This document shows positions 9,135 to 22,828 of a DNA stretch of 64,000 nt, one piece after another (the stretch's first letter is position 1; each line of letters starts with the position of its first letter). The notes under the pieces were generated by a model. That model did no database searches. It had not been told where the DNA came from and was given only the letters and a program-made list of their open reading frames with translations. Both the position numbers and the translations under genes were made by a program. Source of the DNA: Knoxdaviesia capensis (taxonomy: Eukaryota > Ascomycota > Sordariomycetes > Microascales > Gondwanamycetaceae); NCBI GenBank assembly GCA_001510575.1, contig LNGK01000006.1, forward strand, positions 1,669,565-1,733,564. The letters run 5' to 3'.

Positions 9135-11783
9135 TCACCGGGTGACAAGAACCGAAAACCCGTTTACCAAGCTGTCGCACGGCCCCGATACTCCGCAGAT
9201 AACATATCCCCGTGGCGGAATCAATGTGAACCTGTTACGCGCCAGATGGTTAGTTCAGCGTCTCCGTAGCCGAATCCCGTCGACTAAACGAGCAAATCGG
9301 GGCTGACTTACGCTATTCCCGAGTGCATGTCTCCATACAACCGAGTTTTCCGCCCCAGGCTGGTAAGTGCCTGAATGGCATTGACTGACTGTCCCGCCCG
9401 GACATGGAATCCCGAAATGTACTCTCCGCGGCGGATATCTGATAGCGGGCAGTAGGTTGTACGCATTAGTAAAGACGTCTGTACAGGACATATGGGAGAG
9501 ATAGACAATGAGAGAGACAAGATATTCCACTTACCAAGATCAAATGTGTTCCCCTCCACTGGGGTTTTGCGTCTTCCAAAGAGCTGACAGGAATCGTCAT
9601 CGTACAGGAACTCGAGCCCAACAATCGTGGTATCCGCGTGGAACACCACTTTGGACAGCACCCGGTTCTGCTTTACCGAACTGGTGAACACGACCTCACT
9701 CAACGGTCCGTCGGCAGATACCGACCCGACCGCCAGACTCCGCCATGCCGTCTTGCCCGTCTCCAGCTTCATCGACGCCGAAGATTTGGTCGTCATCTTG
9801 GTGAAATCATCAATGTCTAGCTGGCCACCACCAAGAGACCGGATCCGCAGCTGCAACCGCGAAAGACGCTTCTGTTCGGGAATGCGCTCCCGAAGGTCCT
9901 GCTCAGTCAGCGTTATCTGACGCTGTATCGCCCCGCTATCCAGAGGATACTCGATCCAGGAATGGCAGACCGTGTCTCCATCCGTCAAAATCTCCACACT
10001 GGCCACTCCCGTTGCCGCACGGACAATGGCACTTCCTGCATCATTCGGATACACTTGCACGCAGGCGTCAGGATGGATTGGAGCATCTTGCGGGAGACGG
10101 AAGCACGGGTGCGATCGAAGACGAAGGCAGTCTAGTCGGTGCCACGTCGATTCGTCTGCCGGAGATAGAGGCGTTCCTTTGCTCTTGGTCCGCGTCGAAT
10201 ATGCCTCCTTTGCCAGGAAGGACCGATTAATGGAAACATAATCTCGTCCCATGACACCGGACTCCTGATGTGGGCATCCAAACAGATGGCCAATTTGGTG
10301 CAAGTGGCTTCCAATGCCCATAGATGCAGCCTCCCACGAACTCCCCGCCTGGTTGCCAGCATTAGAGACGCAGTCGACGTCGGTTGGTGTACAGTCGGTA
10401 AGCGCCGGCACAACCTCTTCGAAGCTGGTGGGGTAACTCTGCAGCATGTGGGATCCGAACAGGGCAATGCTAATATCGTCGACAGTGCCCCCAACAGCCT
10501 CGTGTCCGAGCACCGACCCAGACGACGAATCCCAATGAGAATCAAGCACTAGCACAGATACATAGAGCTTCTGACCAGGGAGAGGCGAAAAGTGGCGCCG
10601 AATGGCGGTGGCGGCGATATCGAATAGGGATCCCTTATCGCTGGTGTGGTTGCACAATGGCTGCTGGGTCGAGCCGCTGCGGATGGCGCGGAGCTCGTCC
10701 ACCGTCGCGTCGGACCGGATGACGTGAATTCTGGCCTCCGACCGCATGGTTCCGTTTTCACGGTCCCGGTAATTGACAGTGCCTGTGGTCCACTCCTCAT
10801 CGAATCGGAAAGTGCGCCGCCCCAGCTGATTGCGAGACATGTTCTCCGAAGTGAAGGCCTGCCACAGGTATGCAGCCATGCGAAATTTTCGAATGGCCGT
10901 TTCCAGACCGTTGCCTTCCTTCTCGGCGCGGGAAGGTACAGCATCGAACTTTTCGGGAGAATCCTTGGCGAGGAGAATAGCGAACTGCAGCGGTGGCGAC
11001 GAAATGGCGGGAAGCATGTGGATGGTGAGATACGACGTGTGGACTGGATTTGACGACGAGCTGTTTGACAGTTTGGGGCTCGAGAAGTCGAAGCGCAATC
11101 GATTGGGACCTGGCTGCAAGTATACGAGAGCCTTGAATCTAGACTCGCACACTGGCCAGTCACAAGGTGGGAACGCATCGTCGAGGCGATGCACTGTCAC
11201 GGTACCTTCGGAGATTTTGCTAGGGACATCGCCTACACCGATTGTGCCATGAACAAGCACGACTTTTTGAGACACCTATTGGTAGGGTAAGGAAGGGTAG
11301 ATGTTAGTTTGCGCCAAGAGATGTGTGACCTACAAGCTCGTAGGAGGGGAGAGGAAGAAAACGACACAGCGGGACGTCCAAGGAGGAAACAAGCTAAAGA
11401 CGCAGAGAATGAAGCAAGTAAAAAAAAACACCACATACCCATGAGTTCTCGTTGATGTTGGATATGCGCGGCGCATATTGTGAAAGTGGGAGAGGTTTCC
11501 TGACTAAGGGAGGAGTGCCAAGGCTCGCCAGGCCAGGGACGCTGTTGCGAAACGAGCTGTTGGAAGATGGAAGAGTCGGGCGGGACGAATCCTTTAGCTG
11601 AAGATTGAGAGCCGGATCAGAGTCCTGGCCAATCGACGGGGGAGTAAGAGAGCCATTTGTCGGGGCAGTGCCGGTGCTACTGGTGGCATGGCCGTCGTTT
11701 GAATCTACGGAGCGATCGGTCCGAAAGGAAGCCCTGGAGCGCCGGCGGAGCTCCTTAAAGCTCTTCAGCAGCGCTGGAGCCAT
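9135..11783 (-). CDS. YIL108W-like zincin-family metallopeptidase with C-terminal jacalin-like domain
   Basis: Four exons: 11783-11439, 11275-9535, 9438-9312 and 9231-9135 (TGA), 769 residues, all joins in frame with GT-AG sites; the intron before exon 3 has a TACTAAT branch point. The family is the fungal putative peptidase group typified by yeast YIL108W, of poorly known function. The N-terminus (MAPALLKSFKELRRRSR) is basic and not a signal peptide, so the protein is probably cytosolic. The zinc motif at residues 441-451 reads HQIGHLFGCPH: three His ligands are present, but the second position is Gln, not the Glu expected of HExxH. GVMGRDY follows, where metzincin-like enzymes have a Met-turn. 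The C-terminal 150 residues (from about KTAWRSLAVGS to NGFSVLVTR) look like a jacalin-type beta-prism lectin domain. The final exon was recovered by splicing. It may be a pseudoenzyme. Confidence 0.88.
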
Positions 11784-12981
11784 TTTGCGATGGGTGGGGG
11801 AGGAGAGTAGTGTGCCGCCAGAGAAGTGAGCAAATGCAATCAATGGTTGAGTTGAATTGAGTGTTGGAGGCTGTTTCGACGAGGGGTGGGATGAGCAGGG
11901 GGGATGATCTCTTTTTGAGGGAGCAGTTGGCGATTGATCGACTCGAAGAGGGATGGGGATCAAAAAGGTCCTGTCCTAGTCGGCAAACAAGATTCTGGGA
12001 TTGGGTTCAATCGATACCAGGCTTGGAGGTTTCGCCGGCGCTGAGAAGTCGGGACTCGGAAATCAATAGATAAGAATGATATTTCCACACAAGAGCATGT
12101 GAGTTCACGGTGGTGAAGAAGCGCTGGAAGCTGTTACTGAAGCCAATCAGGGGAGAAGAGCCACAGAAGCTAGATCTCTTATGTGCTGAGTCGAAAGAAG
12201 AAGAAAAAAGAATAATTAAAGGCTGGACTATAGCAGCAACAAGACGATTCAGGTTCAGAAAGGATATTATTCTAAAAGAAGCAAAATTGAGGGCATTCGC
12301 TCGGTTGAAACGAAGCAATACGAGGATAACCAGAAAGGAAGAGATTAGATAAGAGAGAGAAGGCTCAAAAAAGGCGAAAGGATGGGGGAAAAGAAGGAGT
12401 TGAAGCTATCGTAAGACTTGATAGCTGACATAGGTCTGACCCAAGGGACAATGAGAACGAGGACCGAAGTGGGAGAGAAGGAAGAAATGAAGAGGAAGAA
12501 ATAAAAAGGCGAGGACAAAAAGTGAGGTTGACCAGGGAGGAGGAATTATTGGGGGAAGAGGAAGAGATGATGACGATGAATACGGATCGGGAAGAATGTG
12601 AGACAAGGGGAGGGAAAATATGAAGAAGAGAGGAAAAAAAGAAAGGATAGAACGAGAGACGTGGGTGCAAAGGGATGCGGAGACGCAACGGGAATCACGG
12701 AGGAGAAGAAGACTGGGAAGGCGGGAATGAAGATGCTGTTTCCCTCTCAACTAGCGTGCAATATAAGATTGAGGGAGGAAGTGACGTGAAGACAAAAGGA
12801 AAGAGCTGGTGAAGATTCAAGGAAAGAACGAGCGAGGGGGGAAACGAACGACCAAGAACAGGAAGTAGCGACCACTGCAAGAAAAAGAAGAAAGAGCCAA
12901 GATGTGAAAGGAAAATTAGAGGAGAGGAGGAGTGAGAACAACTTAAAAGGGGAGGAAGAAAAGCTCCAGAGACGATGATCC

Positions 12982-13012
<31 letters not shown>

Positions 13013-13050
13013 GAGACAAGATCAAGCTCCTAAACCAAAAGTCGATCGAG
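11784..13050 (-). promoter_or_regulatory. GA-rich upstream region of the metallopeptidase gene
   Basis: From the metallopeptidase ATG outward the plus strand is continuously purine-rich (GAAGAAG, GGGAGAGAAG) up to about 13000 and ends in a (GA)n run at 12982-13007. Read on the minus strand this is the CT-rich kind of leader seen upstream of most genes in this window. No TATA box or known operator is clear. An open frame continues about 60 codons above the ATG at 11783 but has ordinary composition, and the MAPALLK start fits better. Confidence 0.4.
12982..13007. repeat. (GA)n microsatellite
   Basis: Thirteen GA dinucleotides at the distal end of the GA-rich leader of the metallopeptidase gene. 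Confidence 0.9.
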
Positions 13051-16000
13051 GACTAGCAACAGGCAAGATGAATTCAGGTACACACAACAGCTCTCTGCTC
13101 CGGTCTTTTAGCTAGCTACAGGTACGAGCATGTACAGGACAGTACAGTGTACAGGTACAGGCACGGAAAGGTCAGCCAGCGGGCAACCACCACGCGCCCG
13201 TATGCGGAAGTAGCAGTGCAACAGCGCCGGAAGGTGCAGCTGGAGCGGGCTTTCTTAGCAGGTGCGGGTACCAATACCTGCAGCATGTTTTTGCAGGAGG
13301 GAAGGACCACTGAAAAAATAAGTGGAGAGAGGGTGTGTGAATTGAAACGAGCGCGAGAGGCGTGTGCCCAAAAATATCACGAGAGAACTGTGGAAAGAAC
13401 GATGGACCGAAAGTCTAGCATACTGGACATACGAGCCCATTCTCGGGGATGGCTTTATGTGTAGGATTACATATACAGTATACAGTTCTGAGTTATGATA
13501 ATATGCATCTCGTATATATTCCAGATAATCTGTCTGGCCTTTCTGCTATGTGCTCCCGCACTACCATCATCATCACGATTACACACGAAGGAATGCCAGT
13601 GTGTGCTGGCACCTCTTATGCTGTGCTTAAAAGCTCACAACATCGGTGCTCTCTCTCTCTCGTTACCACCGGTTGCTGCAAATCCAGGCTTATCTACGAC
13701 ACAACCCCACGGGAATTGCGGTGCGACTGTGTCTTGATACACGACCTGTGGCTGAAGGTATTCGTCGACAGCGACGACGACGGGGACGACGACAGCGACG
13801 ATCTTGGATAGGTGGGTGGGCGATGAATGGACCAAGGGGGGCTTTGCTTCTGTTTCTTCGGAAGTCAGATAAGAAGGGAAAACACGAAGACAATCTCAAA
13901 CATCGACGCGTCCTTGCTCTCCATCCGGTCTCACCAACCCATCTATCAACCTCCGATGATGTGTGCGGCCTGCCGTGTCTCGACAATTTCCGTCCCCTCT
14001 GTTTCTTCTTTTTCTTCGTTCCAACGTCGATAACCAGAAACTTACGCTCATCAATCGTCATGGATATATAAAATGCTTCCCAATCTCCTCTTGGCCCTTG
14101 TACGGATGGTTCTTTGTTGTATACCATTCATTATAGGGTATATTCACCACTACGATAGTCTCAAGATTTGCCGGATATACTGTATATCCAGCGAACGACG
14201 CCACTCACACGAACTTTACAGAACCAAGCCGGTCCATGGGGGAGCCACTCTTCGGAGCCACCTGCGGGTAGTCCGGTTTGGGCTGTGGCAATGAATGGAT
14301 GTGAGGTTTGCTTTGGTGACCGTTTTTTTTATTACTCGGACTACACTGGCGGATGACTAGGGAAGCTATCGTTGAAATCGGCCGCCAAGAATATGCCGTG
14401 CCATCGATACTGATGTGTATGATACGGCACCGACAGGTTCGGTACGCTAACAGTCCGTCACAAGGCGAGCGCACGAGTGGGGGACAGAGAAAGAGATCTT
14501 AAGCCTATCTCTACGGTACTGTACTGTCCAGGTAAGACAAACGAAGTCCAGGCCAGTCTTCTTCTGTCTGGCTTTCCTTTTTCCCTCTCTCTGTGCAAAT
14601 CCGATCATAATCGTGGCGTCGCCCGCGTTTCTGGAACACAACAGTTTTCGATGACGACGCAACAGGGCACCGTTGCCCGTACTGAGGCTAGAGATTAGAA
14701 CAACTTTTCCTCTTCTCGAGGGGGGTGGTTGTTGCCCACTCGCCAAGTAACACACCTCCCCCGGCCAAGTACTCCAAGCGTCCCTATCCTCCATCCGTCC
14801 CACCACCACCATTCCATGATGATGCCGACGAGAAAACGCAGAAAATCCGGAGCTTGAAAACTAGCCCAGCCAAATCGGGAGCGTCGATTGCCGCGTCATT
14901 CAGACTAGCTGTGGCACTTGAAGGCTGCCTCCCACAGCTCGCAATTTATGTATGTATTATCCATCTCTCTTGTCCAATGTGCTATCTCCTGGTGCTCTCG
15001 GTGTGCGGGTGCTGCAATCTAAAAATGCCGGCGTCTGTGGTGTCTGGCTCACCACCCACAGATGAAACTAAACTAAAAGCCCCAAGTCAAGTCCGGCCCT
15101 TGATATGTGGGAGCCGCCAGCCCAGACCAAATTTTAAAATCGGATGTACCTACGTCAGGACGACGACGACGAGCAGCAACACCAACCACCAACACCCACC
15201 ACCACACAAGCTTATCGGGTTAAAATGGCGCGTCCGTGCTACCAGCACCAGGTCCTGGGCTCTCTCCTCTCAATTCGCCGTTAGCGCCATCTTCAGCACC
15301 GATGGGGGAACAGCTGTAACAGCTTGTGTGCTCAAAAAATGGTAAGCCTGGGTGAGCGAGCAATCACTAATGCTTAGGTGCAGATCTCAGCTGGGCTGTT
15401 GTCGGTTGCTAACTGTCTCGAGAAAGATAGGCAAAGATAGAGAGGCCGCAGCTTGCTCTTTATCGCCGTCGATGCCGCAACCCATGAGCTTGAGCACACA
15501 TCAAGCTCTGGTGTGAACAATAACGAATCTGTCCTGCCATTCATTTCATGGCAGTGAACCACTCCATTCAAACACCCGCAGAGTAGCATCCAGGAAGAAA
15601 GACGACGGACACACATAATTTCAAAGTCAAAATCCACCAATGCCACTTTTTCCAATTTTCCTGTACACGCCCCTCCATCTCCTTTTTTGGGCCTCTTGCC
15701 GGAACCCTTCTCAGCTGAGAAAGAAAAACAAATAAGAAACCGCACTGGTTGACCTCTGGCTTCCCCCCCGTATTAAGTGGGCGGGCGGCGGGCTAACAGA
15801 CCCAAAAATCATACCCACCAGGATCACTCTAATAAAGTGGTCGCTAACTTTCGAGGGGGCAGAACAGCAACACGAGGTGGGCCAGGGGAAGAGAGAGAAA
15901 AAAGAGGGAACTGCAGGAATGGGTAACAAGAGAGAGACGGCATATACGGGCCCAGAGATGGTGGGTGAGTGGTGAGTGGCGATTGAACTACTACTGGTCG

Positions 16001-19000
16001 GGCCATTTTCCTCGTCTTGGTGAGAATTCGGCGTGCTCAACGACTACGAAATTACCAAGAGACAGGCTCATAAAAGGGCTATCACAAGAATCACCAGAGG
16101 AAGCCGAAGAAGAAGAAGAAGAAGAAGAAGACCGAGAGAATGCAGTCTTTTTAGGTTTTCCCCGTGGGCCGCAACACGTCGGAATGATGAGATGGTGATA
16201 CTGTGACCAGCGGGTAGTATTATGAGCATAAACAAACCAAACCACCACTAAACCGGCCGCCCTGTCTATACGGGCTTCCACGTCGGCCCATCGGAGCCCT
16301 TTAAGCTCCAGGGATGCCCACTGTAGTGGTTGTGGCCTGGGTAACTTGTTCCCAAATACGAGCACTTCCGGAACCGCTCCAGACAAATAGTTTCCGGGTT
16401 TGGCCCGGTGCGGCTCTGGTGAACAGAGGCGGACGAGCATACCGTGTGGCTCTCTGTCCACCGTTCCTCTGTCGGTTTCCATCTACAGAAGAAGGAATCT
16501 GGCGGTTGAGGAATGCTCAGGTCGATCTCTTCACCACCTAGCCTCGACGGCTCGGATCTCTTTTTTGTGTGCGTCGCTGCTGGCCATCTGGGTTTCCTCT
16601 CCTCTAAAGTCTAACGGCCCCCGGTCTGTCATCGTATAGGTCAGGAATACGCCCCCCATGAAACGGCACATTACTTTCTCCTCGTTTTGTTTTCCTTCGT
16701 GCAGACTAACAACCCAAAAAATCGGCCGACTGGTGTGCATAGACAGATCAGACAAGGCCACCAGGCCATGCCGCTTGAACCTGTCTGTTCTTTGTTCTGG
16801 ACGCTCATATATGCAGTGACAAGAGAATGTGTGTTTCCAACCACCTCCTCGATCTTGCTGGTCTCAACCGAAAAATCCAGCGGCAGGGAAAAAAAGAAAG
16901 AAAAAAAAGGAGGGCTGGGTGATAAAACTATGAGCGTCGCATTGCCTACAAACGACGTAGTTCTCACATCACATCACCAGTCCAATCTGCACAAATTGCA
17001 TTGTGCAATGGAACCCTGCGGCAAGAAAATGAAACATTTGGCAGGACCGCTTATCGGCTTATCGCTCGCCGTTTTTGTTATCTCGCGGCCGCGATAAGGC
17101 TGGCGATGCCGTGGTCCACTTTTTCCGACCTCAACGTTTTGAGACATCTTTTTTTTCTCTTCTCGTCAGCCAGACACACACCCAACATGCAAACAGAAAA
17201 AGAAAAGAAAACGAGACGGTGTCTCAGCCTCATAAGCTCTCAGTGGCGGCGGGCCTATCTTTTGCAGCTCTTGCACCCAGAATGCATCCCCCGTTTGTCT
17301 CCGATCTGCCGTTTCCCGGTTTTGTGCACCAACCACAACTGAACACCGCTGATACCGGCCCAGGACAGCAAGCAAAGCAAACAATGGCTCCCGCTTCCGC
17401 AGGCCCGGCAAACGCATCTGTGGTCCTTTCATCTCCCCGCGTTTGGCAAACGTCCCGCCAAAAACACATCCGTTGAACTGGCTAGACCAAGCATCCCAGG
17501 GGAGGGGGGGCCAAGAAAGCTATGTGCTTGGTCGAAACAGAAATAAGCACAAAGTTCCCCCCTCACAGGATTCTAATATCTGTGGCTGGCGAGATGGCGA
17601 TATTCATATACGCACGCATGCATATCCTCGAAAAGGCTGCTGTGCGCGATATGTGGCCGTTCTGGAACCCTTCGGCTCCCAGCCACGTACCTGATAAAGG
17701 ACGCATCAAACCCAAACAATCAAGCCCGCCGGTGGCAAACGCGACCCCCCAAGTTTCTCCCATTTTCCGAAACAGTTGCACAGCGAATTGGATGGGCAGG
17801 AAGGACCACTCACGGTCTCTGGTCTCACGAATGGGAGCTGTTTGTTCTTTGGGCCCGTCAAACGCGCCCTCCAAACTTCCATGGTCGGTTCTGAAGAAAG
17901 CCCGGCTATCGCTCAATGATGCGCCGATACTATCCCACAGATCTGCCCTCCTGTGTCCACCAGCACTTCAAATACCCAGATTCACAAGCCAAACGAGACC
18001 AGAATGCCGAGTCAGCCGCTGTAGCTTTCGCCGGCGGACGACAAGCGCTGTCTGGTTAGCGGACGCCTGAATGGACGTGAATGTGTGCGCAAGGGCGGGG
18101 TTCTTGTGTGCCTCTGCTTCCTCATCTGATACATCTGTCTCTCCTCCTCCTTGTTCGTATCTCGCCGATTGCATTTTCGCCACACTCCCAAGCGTGCACA
18201 TCCTCTTTTGTCTGTCTCTCACACGCACCCAGCTTGCGCGCATTGCGCGCACCAACTCCCTCGTCCTTGGCGTCTCAGTGTCTCGCACCACTGTCAAAGG
18301 TCGAAATACGCATCCGTCAGAGACCCGTGGGCGAGAAATTATCAAGTAAGGGGGGTGTGACACTCGGGCGACTCTTGCGAATCTCCTATTTTCTCAACCT
18401 CATCCTGTTTTGTGCCAAGTCTGTCTTTCACCATCCCATGATCCATATATAAGAGTCTCGGACGTCGCACCCCCGATCAAGATCGGTAGCCGCAATGAGC
18501 AGGCCCCCCGGAATGCCTTCACGCTGGCATGAGCCTGGAAATCCACGAAACCGCATTTCCAAATATAGCACGCCAATGAGCTCTACCCGGCGCCAAAAAT
18601 GGGGCCGCCGCCGCCCGAAGTCTGACTAGCTCCGCACGCCGGTTCCAGGAACGGCCCTAGCTAGGCGCGCTGGAGGAGTATGAATAGGCCATGATCCCAA
18701 AGATCCCTACGGGGGAACGCAAACCCCCAATATGGAACGTCAAACCAAAGAAGACGCCTGCATTCGTGTGTGGCAGGGTCGTGCGTGTCTCGTTGGCTGC
18801 ATGCAGTGCCAGTTTTGGCAAGTAAGGAACTCTGCTTTATTTTCCTTCTCTTCTCAACTTCTCGTCGCTTCTCTCCGTCTCCATACTCTCCTGTCGCTTT
18901 TGGTCCCTTGTTTGGCGCCCGTGAGACCGGACGGGCCGGCCATTGGCAGACGCCCTCATCGGAATGAAACTTGTGTAATGGACACACATACACAGCTGTC

Positions 19001-22000
19001 AAACAGAGATGGCCAGCGGCGGCTCGGTACCCCGTTTTAGGGTGAGGCGGGGTTTTCTCTCTCGGCATTTCGTGTTTGGTAGGTCAACCTTTCGTCCACC
19101 CGCCCAGGCCAAGAGGTGGGATACGGTCTCTGGTGCGGAAGGGTGGGTGGTATCAGGGTTATATACCTGTGGCTCCCATTCACCACGGCCACAACGGCTG
19201 AAAGAGAGGCGAATGGCTGGACACCAGCGATCTGTCACTTCCTAGTGTGTTCCTGAGATGATGTCTACGTTTTCATCCGGTGCATCGATCAGTCCACTGG
19301 AGGATCCCCCTATTACAGGCAATCCAGGTGGAACAAGCGCACAATGGAAACGCTCTGGCCAGTCCTGTCGGGTGGGCTATGGGGACATCACGATGGCTTC
19401 TCTCTCTGTCCGCACTGTTGAAATGCGGTTACCGTCGGCAGGTCCAGCTCATCGGTAAAGCAAACTTCAACAAAGAACACAAGAAAGGCATTCTCTCCTC
19501 TGCCGAAGGGATAGAAGACCCCGGGATTTCTCGTTGGATGGAGGGTCTATTTGTCTCCCTCTCCCTGCCGACGGAAGACAGTTTTCCAGCCAGCGGCGCC
19601 AACTCTTCCATCTTCGACAGCCGATCATAAGAGCGGATAGATATTTCGAGCTCAATTGACTCTTTCCGGCCGGTCGGTCTCTAGGTGATCTCGCACTTGC
19701 CGATCGATCAACCACACTTTCCGGGCCAAGAGTGCCGGGCGATCCGTGAGTGTGGTTGTTCCCCTTTTGCCAGTCGTCCTGGCGGGTCTCTCACCATGCG
19801 GGTGTGCTTTCCGGCCATGATACTACGGGTCATCTTCATTCGACACATTTGCCGGACGATAGGTATGATATACACCATGTGTTCCTGAATACTCCTCTTG
19901 CTTCTACTCGGGACCGAAGAGTGGCATGGAGTGCCCCGGCTTTACCTGGGGCTCGGCGGTGTTATCTTCTGTCAACGCAGCCATCACCGACATAGAACCA
20001 GTGTCCTCACCGGCCAGAATGTCCACAACGCCGACCCTTCACTTCCAGTCTCGTGGTAAGCTTCTGGACATTACCAGCACCCAGACAACCAAAGACTCTC
20101 TGCTTGTCCCGGTGATATACGCCAATCTTAGGGTCAGGTAGGGTTATAATCCGTAGCATTAATGTGTATGCTATACCAGCAACGGGACATGGGGTTAAAT
20201 GGGCCAAGAAAAAACGCAAGTCCAGGTTCTTTTTCCGTTTCTTCTTACCTTGCCTCTAGCCCCTAGTTCATTTTTTCCTTTCCCGCTCAGACCGTGTCCC
20301 GGATTTTTTCCTCCTCGTTCTTTTTTGCATTAATGCTAGGGAATTCCGAGTAAGAGGGAGGGATGTTGACAAGTCCAGTGGATGAGAGAGAGTCTGAGAG
20401 ACAGTGTTCCCTCCCACACTTTGATCGATTGCTCTAGCGACGGCCGAAGGATGTGCGTGTCCAGGGCACACACGAGTGAAGGGAGAACTAAAGAAGAATG
20501 GGCAAAAAAAAAAAAAGACATATCTCAGGGTTGCTGACAGATATGTGTGTGAAAAAAAAAGTTCACCATGGCCCAAGCTGTTAAGGCAGCCAGGGGTTTT
20601 CACGGCATCAATTTAAATTTGCGGTCATATGTATCGGGACGGTAATCCTCAGTCTGCATGTGTGATCGGATCGCCGGTGTCTTTTTTTATGAAATTAATC
20701 GTATGTCTCTATCTGAATCTCTCGTTCTTGGGAGATATCTGCATCGGTTTGCCGTCTTGTCGTCCTGTCGTGGTTAGCAGAGGCGGCATCTAAATGAAGG
20801 ATTCTTGTTTCCCCTGGGCTGAGGGAGTTGGTCCAAAAGGTCAGCCAGATATCGGGTTTCCTCGCTTTCACATTCCAGCATTTCTTCCTCTCTCTCTCTC
20901 CCCTGGTCAAGCTTGGGCTAGAAGTCAAATTGGACCCAAAAGCGTCGCTGTGGCAGCTGTTGCTGGAGACTGGCTCGGCTTAGTGGGAAATGCTGGCCTG
21001 TGCTTGCTTGGGGTTTGGATATGGGAGTGTCGGTTGGTTCTGTCAATCTATCGGTGTGGTCTGGCTGGTCCATGTTTGCCTCTGCCTTTCTCCCCCCTCC
21101 CCATCCGCAACTCAGCCGCTGAGTTGGCAACAGGCCGTAATTGCCGGCCTGGAGAGAGAGTGTGTGGGTGAGTGGGTGAGAAGGGAGCAATCGATAGGAG
21201 AGACTCGGTGGACGATTGGTGGATGGTCGTTCGCACTAGTGGACCGTTGAAATGGGGCCCTTCGGTGCAGAATATGCAACCGTTTTAACAGCCGTGTGGG
21301 CGGGAAACCTAGTGAACACACAATCAGCATTCGGGAACTGTGGAGGTGAGTGCGTGAGTGTATCTGCAGTACGGCTTTGACGTCGACGAGGGACTTCTCA
21401 ACGCAGGCCACAGGGGGGCGGTGGGGGAAAGGAAAAATGAAGCACGCAGCACCGCAGCCAATAAAGAAGGGAACCAGTGCTGTGCAGCAAAGATAATGCA
21501 GGAGTTCTGACGAAAGGAACAGAAAAATGTGATCACAATGGCCCCAGACCCTGATGCATTTATTGCCTGTCTGCAGAAGCGAGGACCCAGTACTGAACAG
21601 GAAACATTTTTATGTGGCTGACGGAAGGGGAGGAAGGGGAGCCCATATCAAATGATAGAGTGCATGCAGGAGCTAGAGAACAAGAAGAAGAGAAACCGAA
21701 AGATGTTGGCCAGGGGAGGGAACACGAGACTGTTTGCTTTTGGTGTTTCTTAGTCTTCCTCATAGCCCTTCTGCTTCTAATGCTTCTGATGCGTCTGGTG
21801 CTTCTTCTTTTTCTTCTTTCTTCACTTGGCCTATGTGTCCGTCTTCCTGGCCAGCACAGACACTTCGGACCACGAACTCGCCTCTTCTAAGCAGACAACG
21901 CTTCACTTCCATGTCCCCCAGCCAATAGCAAGTTCCAGAAAGCACAAGAGGGACAGACACTCTCATCCCTGGATCTCCGGGGGCCTTGCTGGACAGGGGG
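13051..22000. other. Gene desert, about 9 kb without a recognisable gene
   Basis: I read both strands and find no protein family, no convincing spliced gene, no tRNA or 5S rRNA and no transposon remains. Open frames are short, overlap in all frames and encode low-complexity or random-looking peptides (the longest are 206 codons at 14725 and 182 at 17522). The base composition is balanced and there is no RIP signature, so this is not a decayed repeat. CTGTAC/GTACAG clusters occur at 13090-13160 and 14510-14530, a GAA run at 16106-16131, and CT-rich tracts on the plus strand near 18110-18180 and 18830-18900 that could be the leaders of untranslated transcripts. Together with its flanks this is the 11-kb divergent interval between the metallopeptidase and the Whi5-like gene. 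Confidence 0.5.
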
Positions 22001-22828
22001 GTTAATTAGGAATTTCTGCAGAACCTGCAGACTGCAGCTGTTGCGCAGGGCGGGAAGTGAGTGTGGTGTGTGTGTGTGTGCTGTACGGACCAGCTGGGCA
22101 ATCTTACAGCGGGTTGATTACCAGTTGCAGCGCATCAGTCCATCAGCACGAACATTGCCAGGGAGCCCCAAACGCCGAGAGAGAGATACCCGGAAGAAGA
22201 AGTCAAGGAAGAGCCCAGTGCGCTGACCGGGCAGAGAGAGACCGCGAAAGAACCTCTACCGCCCTTCGCTCATCTTGGGTTCTCACTCTCTCTCTCTTCC
22301 TCTCCCTCTTCTTCCCGCTGACGACCTTGAACAGGATCTGAAACCTCATTTCCGCCGTCCAACTTGACTCTCTTGTTCTTCTGTTTGTCTCCAAGATTGT
22401 TCACTGGTATCAGTTCTCCTGCGTATGCATCTATCCAATATCAAAAAGCCCAGATATTCATTAATCCGGTCTTGCCTCGTTCGCAGCGCCCGCTTTCTCC
22501 TTCCCTATCCCTAATTTTTCGTTGGCCCACCACCAGCTCCTCTCCTCCTTCCTCGTTTCTTTTTTTCCCTTCAGCCTCCATTTCTGCCTATCGAATCATT
22601 TCTGCAAACTCTTTTCAAGCCACACTCTCATTTTTTTCTTTTTCTTTTTTTCCTCCCTCCTTACTCCTATCGTGATTATCTTCAACCGCAATTTAGCTGG
22701 CTTGAGTTCCGTTTTCTGTTCGGGCTTTTTCTGTTCTTTTTTTCCTGCTTCTCTGTGCTCTTTTGTGTCTCTTTTGCATTTGGTTTTCTCGTCTCCTACC
22801 GCGGGAGTTTCCGCCATCTTCACACACA
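22001..22828 (+). promoter_or_regulatory. CT-rich leader of the Whi5-like gene
   Basis: From about 22260 to the ATG at 22829 the plus strand is strongly pyrimidine-rich (TCTCTCTCTCTTCCTCTCCC, CCTCCTTCCTCGTTTC, long TTTTTCTTTTTC runs). This pattern marks core promoters and long 5' UTRs of filamentous fungi. The ATG context is CACACACAATGTC. No short upstream frame was singled out, and no specific operator can be named. Confidence 0.45.

Noticed and set aside
14725..15345. 206-codon plus-strand frame in the gene desert
   Set aside because: Peptide has no recognisable domain, mixes simple Pro/Thr tracts, has no good promoter or splice context, and is of a length expected by chance in 9 kb.
17522..18070. 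182-codon plus-strand frame in the gene desert
   Set aside because: Overlaps other frames of similar size on both strands and shows no conserved motif.
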